From the NCBI GenBank assembly GCA_910586625.1, contig CAJUIZ010000001.1, positions 62,001-126,000 of the forward strand: 64,000 nt of DNA, given 5' to 3'. The notes beneath the pieces are model-generated. The model was not told where the DNA came from. It saw nothing but the letters and a program-made list of their open reading frames with translations, and searched no databases. Every line of letters starts with the position of its first letter. Position 1 is the first letter of the stretch. Source of the stretch: an uncultured Christensenellaceae bacterium (GTDB taxonomy: Bacteria; Bacillota; Clostridia; Christensenellales; CAG-314). A program made the translations under genes and the position numbers. This document shows positions 60,606-64,000 of this stretch, in pieces.

Positions 60606-60639
60606 AAAACGGCGTTAAGTAATAACTTAACGCCGTTTT
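60606..60639 (-). terminator. Terminator of tRNA-Arg
   Basis: A 15-bp perfect stem (aaaacggcgttaagt, 4-base loop aata) ending in T4-TGTATT on the minus strand, 3 bases past the CCA end of the tRNA. Confidence 0.9.
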
Positions 60640-60642
60640 ATG

Positions 60643-60719
<77 letters not shown>

Positions 60720-60778
60720 ATAATTTTCCGTACTATCAAATTGCTTGTATATTATCGAGCAATCTTGATTGCTAACAT

Positions 60779-60807
60779 ATTATACAGCACTGTTTTGCAA
60801 AAGTCAA
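60779..60807 (-). promoter_or_regulatory. Promoter of tRNA-Arg
   Basis: TTGACT at 60802-60807, 17-base spacer, TATAAT at 60779-60784. A small hairpin (agcaatc/ gattgct type) lies between promoter and tRNA. Confidence 0.85.
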
Positions 60808-60951
60808 CAACTTACGGGAAACATTTTACGCTTGATAAAATTTTAATCCGTACACATTTTTCCGCACTGCAATTTAAGCTATATAATTTTCGACAACCGT
60901 TCGTTTTTCAAATTATTTTTATCCGTAAAACTTATAACTACGCAAAACCGC

Positions 60952-61947
60952 CTACAACAGCTCGATTCCGCGACGTTTGCACGCGGCAAGCGTGTCTTCG
61001 TCCCAATAGGATGCCTGAACTTCGCCTATGTGCGCTCGGCCGAGCAACAGCATACACAGCCTGCTTTGCCCTATTCCGCCGCCGATAGATAACGGCAGTT
61101 CGCCGTTTACAACCGCCTTGTGAAAGTCCATCTCCAAGCGTTCGACGTTGCCTCGAGCTTCAAGCTGCGCAACCATGCTTTCCGCATTTACGCGCACGCC
61201 CATGCTGGAAAGCTCCAACGCAGCGTCCAATACTTCGTGATACATAAGCAAATCGCCGTTTAACGTCCAGTCGTCGTAATCCGGCGCGCGCAAATCGTGC
61301 GGATTTCCGTCGGACAATGCTCCGCCTATGCCGATGATAAATACCGTCTTATACTTTTTGGTTATTTCGTATTCGCGCTGTTTAGCGTCCATATCGGGAT
61401 ACGCCTTTAACAGCTGCTCCGCCGTAATGAAAAATACATCCTTGCACACATCCGCGCAGTTAAAGCCTTTCGCGCTGACGTATTCGCCCGTTTCCGCAAT
61501 CGCTTGAACGATTTTTACAACGGTCTTCTTCAAATAATCCACAGTTCTGTCTCGAGCGAGAATAACCTTTTCCCAATCCCACTGGTCGACGTAAACGGAA
61601 TGCAACTCATCCATTTTGTCGTCGCGCCGTATTGCCGTCATATCGGTATATATTCCCGAATATGAAGCTATGGAGTATTTTTTAAGAGCCATACGCTTCC
61701 ACTTGGCAAGAGACTGCACAATCTCCACGACTCTGCCGTCCTGCAACAGGTCGAAGGATACCTTGCGTTCCGTTCCGCTCAAATCGTCCTGCAAGCCGCT
61801 TTGTTCGGTTACTATTATAGGAGCGGACACACGCGTAAGACGCAGCTTAAAAGCCAATTTGCGTTCGAATTTGTCCTTAATAAGTTTAATGTACTTTTGC
61901 TTGTCCAAAATATTCATTTGGACGTATTTTTCCGAATTGAATTTCAT
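60952..61947 (-). CDS. asnA: Aspartate--ammonia ligase
   Basis: A 331-residue ammonia-dependent asparagine synthetase, related to class II aminoacyl-tRNA synthetases. The segment RLTRVSAPIIVTEQSGLQDD near residue 40, YSIASYSGIYTDMTAIR and the C-terminal GGGIGQSRLCMLLL are family landmarks. It makes asparagine from aspartate and NH3 with ATP. It follows the DUF1893 gene by 9 bases; the GGTGA upstream is the only ribosome-binding candidate. Confidence 0.97.
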   Translation of the reverse strand: MKFNSEKYVQMNILDKQKYIKLIKDKFERKLAFKLRLTRVSAPIIVTEQSGLQDDLSGTERKVSFDLLQDGRVVEIVQSLAKWKRMALKKYSIASYSGIYTDMTAIRRDDKMDELHSVYVDQWDWEKVILARDRTVDYLKKTVVKIVQAIAETGEYVSAKGFNCADVCKDVFFITAEQLLKAYPDMDAKQREYEITKKYKTVFIIGIGGALSDGNPHDLRAPDYDDWTLNGDLLMYHEVLDAALELSSMGVRVNAESMVAQLEARGNVERLEMDFHKAVVNGELPLSIGGGIGQSRLCMLLLGRAHIGEVQASYWDEDTLAACKRRGIELL

Positions 61948-61956
61948 AACGTTTAT

Positions 61957-62376
61957 TCACCGCGCCTTTTTAAGCTCCGACATTTGAGCGCAGATACGTG
62001 CGTACGCTTCGTCGGGGTCGTTTACGCCTTGAACGGCGCGCTCCATAGGGCAAATATCCGTACCTTGACGGTTTACGATAAAATCGGTCACTTCCCCGTA
62101 CGAACAGGGCACACCGTATCGGCGCAGCGTTTCCAGTCCGCCCAAGGATACGGTTTGGGCAAACACCGCCTTTATCCCCGCCTTGACGAAAAGCAACGCA
62201 GCGGCTTTGCCCACTATTAAGTCTGCGGCAGAGTAGCCGCGCATATCGCGTTGCTCGCTTATAAAATCCGCCATAGGCGCGATTCCGCGTTTATCGGACG
62301 TTATAATACGTCCGTCCTTGCATAGGCATATGGTATGCCCGTCTAAACCGTCAATTGCCATTTGTAAATCGTTCAT
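61957..62376 (-). CDS. DUF1893 family protein
   Basis: A 139-residue protein of the DUF1893 family (cytidine-deaminase-like fold by family description). Family segments include LIVGKAAALLFVKAGIKAV and RQGTDICPMERAV. Function unproven. It is the first gene of a unit with asnA. A TATAAT box six bases before the ATG means a leaderless mRNA. Confidence 0.85.
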   Translation of the reverse strand: MNDLQMAIDGLDGHTICLCKDGRIITSDKRGIAPMADFISEQRDMRGYSAADLIVGKAAALLFVKAGIKAVFAQTVSLGGLETLRRYGVPCSYGEVTDFIVNRQGTDICPMERAVQGVNDPDEAYARICAQMSELKKAR

Positions 62377-62382
62377 AATCGG

Positions 62383-62411
62383 ATTATATCAAAAAGCGTC
62401 AAAAATAGCAA
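62383..62411 (-). promoter_or_regulatory. Promoter of the DUF1893-asnA operon (leaderless)
   Basis: TTGCTA at 62406-62411, 17-base spacer, TATAAT at 62383-62388, then six bases to the ATG at 62376. The -35 box lies in the loop of the preceding terminator hairpin. Confidence 0.72.
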
Positions 62412-62421
62412 TCTTTGACGC
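62396..62421 (-). terminator. Terminator of the Spo0A_C gene
   Basis: An 8-bp perfect stem (gcgtcaaa / tttgacgc, 10-base loop) followed by TTTTTGA on the minus strand, 62 bases past the stop. Confidence 0.8.
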
Positions 62422-62483
62422 GCCAAAAGTAATAGACTGCTGCCGACAGTTAAACCGAACAATTTAGCTTAATAACCAAACCG

Positions 62484-62903
62484 CTAACTTGATACTATAT
62501 GCAGCCAAGTGGAAATACCCGATATAAGTTCCGAATTGGTAGGAGTATACGACTCGGAAATAAACGACATACCTGCCAATTCGTTAAAACGAAATAACGT
62601 TCCGTTATCGTAAGCACTGTGAATCGCAGTTCTTATATCCTTTTCTACGCTTCTTACCGAAGTATTGAATTCGGCTGCGACAGCAGGATAAATTTTGTTG
62701 GAAAGACTTCCGCGACTGTACTCTGTAAGATTGTAATACGTAACTATTGCTTTCCTTAAATACAGCGAACCGAACAGCTTACTTCTAAAACCCAACGCCA
62801 TAGTCAACTGCGCAACTACGGCGTCGATGTTATCTTTACGATTTGCGATAAATTCCAATAAACGCTTGCGTTCTTCCACAGACAACCCGTTATAATTCTT
62901 CAT
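62484..62903 (-). CDS. Spo0A C-terminal-domain-only transcription regulator
   Basis: A 139-residue protein matching only the DNA-binding effector domain of Spo0A: the segment LYLRKAIVTYYNLTEYS ... LSNKIYPAVAAEFNTSVRSV ... DIRTAIHSAYDNG follows the family's helix order with the recognition helix at RSVEKDIRTAI. There is no receiver domain, so phosphorylation control is lost or supplied elsewhere. It is expected to bind DNA and regulate transcription; targets unknown. Start has GGAG 7 bases upstream. Promoter at 62942-62970. Confidence 0.82.
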   Translation of the reverse strand: MKNYNGLSVEERKRLLEFIANRKDNIDAVVAQLTMALGFRSKLFGSLYLRKAIVTYYNLTEYSRGSLSNKIYPAVAAEFNTSVRSVEKDIRTAIHSAYDNGTLFRFNELAGMSFISESYTPTNSELISGISTWLHIVSS

Positions 62904-62941
62904 TGAAACACTCCGACCACTGTTTCTTTTATAATATCGGT

Positions 62942-62970
62942 ATTATATCACAATATAACAGCAAATTCAA
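62942..62970 (-). promoter_or_regulatory. Promoter of the Spo0A_C gene
   Basis: TTGAAT at 62965-62970, 17-base spacer, TATAAT at 62942-62947. Upstream DNA is AT-rich with two direct repeats (62973-62991 and 63025-63044). Confidence 0.8.
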
Positions 62971-62972
62971 CA

Positions 62973-63044
62973 CTTTTTTACAATATTTTACTTTTTTTCA
63001 AAAATTTTATTTCGAATATACCGCTATTTTTACGATATTTTTAC
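62973..63044 (-). repeat. Two direct repeats upstream of the Spo0A_C promoter
   Basis: On the minus strand GTAAAATATTGTAAAAAAG (62973-62991) and GTAAAAATATCGTAAAAATA (63025-63044) share the pattern GTAAAA-AT-GTAAAAA, 52 bases apart. They could be regulator boxes or part of an UP element. Confidence 0.4.
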
Positions 63045-63106
63045 ATTTATTCAAAAGTAATGTGCTGTATTAAAACCCAATGTTATATTGACCGCTGTTC
63101 ATCGGC

Positions 63107-63143
63107 AAAAAAAACGGACGGGCGCGCCGAATGCGTCCGTCCG
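63107..63143 (-). terminator. Terminator of the GGDEF gene
   Basis: A 7-bp stem (cggacgg / ccgtccg, 15-base loop) followed by T8 on the minus strand, 29 bases past the stop. Confidence 0.9.
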
Positions 63144-63171
63144 AAATGCCTTGGTGTTGTGCCTATATATA

Positions 63172-64000
63172 CTATTCGGGCATTTGAAAATCCTTCAAAG
63201 AATCATTGTATATGCAAAACTGCGCTTTACCGTTATTTTTTACGGAATACGCCGCTATATCCGCCTTTTTGTAAAGCGTTGCAAAATCGCGGCCTACTAC
63301 CGAGGTTTGCGCGACGCCCATACTGATAGAGCCTATTCCTTCCGTAAACGAGCCGTTTATTGCGTCGAACAAATCCTTGGCGCATTGTTTTAGCTTGCCG
63401 TTATCCTTCCAAAAAGCAACAAATTCGTCGCCGCCTACGCGCGCGCACAATCCGCCGGCAGGCACGTTCTTGCGCATAGTTTCGGTAACCGTCAATATTA
63501 CTTGGTCGCCCTTCTGATGCCCGTAGGTGTCGTTTATTTTCTTGAAATTATCCAAATCGACAAAAGCCAACGCATAATTTGTCTTTTTGTGATTTTTCAG
63601 ATAATACTCCATAAGCTTTGCGCTGTGCGCCTTGTTCAAAAGACCAGTTAACGGATCGTGCGTGGCGGCGCGCTCCAATTCGGCGCGTTGACGGTAATCG
63701 GCGGTGATATCTTCCATCTTGCCCACCGCGCCCGAATAAACGTAGTCTTCTTCCAAAGAATACTGCTTCATAATTTTTATCTTACACCTGTGCGCGCTGC
63801 CTTCCATCACCACGTCCGTTTCGTAATTGACAATCGGATCGTCCTTGGTGGCCTTAGACACAAGGTTTGCAATATCCTTTAACGCTTTGTCGCTCATGCA
63901 CTTGCGCAATTCGTCGTCTTCCAAGGGATTGGGAATATACTGCTTCACTCCCAAACGATGCACCGATTCGTCGAAGAAGCGTATCGCAACGGGATTTACG
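63172..64000 (-). CDS. GGDEF-domain protein (partial, 5' end outside window)
   Basis: The frame is open to the window edge. About 276 codons are present, ending in a GGDEF domain (about the last 165 residues): RAATHDPLTGLLNK start, DLDNFKKINDTYGH and the active-site RVGGDEFVAF. It should make cyclic di-GMP. The upstream part (IRFFDESVHRLGVKQYIPNP to MEDITADYRQ) looks like the end of a PAS sensory domain. No RxxD inhibitory site precedes GGDEF (the place reads AGGLCAR), so feedback inhibition by that route is unlikely. An internal GTG at 63963 should not be taken as the start. Confidence 0.9.
   Translation of the reverse strand, partial: VNPVAIRFFDESVHRLGVKQYIPNPLEDDELRKCMSDKALKDIANLVSKATKDDPIVNYETDVVMEGSAHRCKIKIMKQYSLEEDYVYSGAVGKMEDITADYRQRAELERAATHDPLTGLLNKAHSAKLMEYYLKNHKKTNYALAFVDLDNFKKINDTYGHQKGDQVILTVTETMRKNVPAGGLCARVGGDEFVAFWKDNGKLKQCAKDLFDAINGSFTEGIGSISMGVAQTSVVGRDFATLYKKADIAAYSVKNNGKAQFCIYNDSLKDFQMPE

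Noticed and set aside
60751..60780. Possible second CIRCE upstream of tRNA-Arg
   Set aside because: It contains a GATTGCTAAC half like the hsp20 operator, but the other half is missing; the bases form a small agcaat/attgct hairpin in the tRNA leader instead.

Overview
The window reads as a chromosome segment from a low-to-mid GC member of the Bacillota, most likely an uncultured Clostridia lineage. The evidence is WhiA, a Spo0A C-terminal domain protein, an HrcA-type CIRCE element, an S-box (SAM-I) riboswitch, KtrAB beside TrkAH, lipoproteins with clostridial lipoboxes, SecA-PrfB, and many textbook sigma-A promoters (TTGACA-N17-TATAAT) and intrinsic terminators. I see no phage, insertion sequence, CRISPR array or rRNA. 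Almost every base belongs to a recognisable gene, mostly on the minus strand. The genus cannot be named from the sequence alone.

Layout. 1-2935: heterodimeric ABC exporter pair (one gene cut by the window edge). 3118-6009: MacB/FtsX-type ABC protein. 6242-12812: membrane-anchored solute-binding-like protein, murB, whiA, dnaE in one tightly coupled operon. 13063-14832: MFS sugar transporter. 15032-19973: ApbE fused to a NusG_II domain, a Gx-type membrane protein, a pyridoxal kinase, and a separately promoted FMN-binding lipoprotein; together these resemble a compact flavin-based extracellular electron transfer module. 20148-27480: proS, a lipoprotein, an unknown protein, a GH13 glucosidase with a HAD phosphatase, and a 2H phosphoesterase. 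27579-32345: a 1588-residue RND transporter with a very large insertion. 32637-33543: CIRCE-controlled hsp20 and a 52-residue membrane protein that appears to be unannotated. 33646-42041: SAM riboswitch followed by metK, recD2, comF, secA and prfB. 42038-49994: PlsC-like acyltransferase and GltS, phosphopantetheinyl transferase, GPH symporter, and a lipoprotein metallopeptidase. 50255-56501: PI-PLC-like protein, KtrBA, and TrkAH in convergent orientation. 56628-64000: acyl-CoA synthetase, phosphoribosyltransferase, RluA-type pseudouridine synthase, HAD protein, tRNA-Arg(ACG), asnA with a DUF1893 gene, a Spo0A_C-only regulator, and a GGDEF protein cut by the window edge.

Two themes run across the window. 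First, at least six genes (starts at 18610, 33543, 45429, 51513, 59112 and 62376) have a sigma-A promoter so close to the start codon, and no Shine-Dalgarno sequence, that their mRNAs should be leaderless or nearly so; the other genes have strong AGGAG-type sites. Second, three otherwise ordinary transporters (RND, MFS and GPH) carry large hydrophilic insertions between membrane segments. Coordinates of starts below were chosen from Shine-Dalgarno position, operon overlap and family N-termini.
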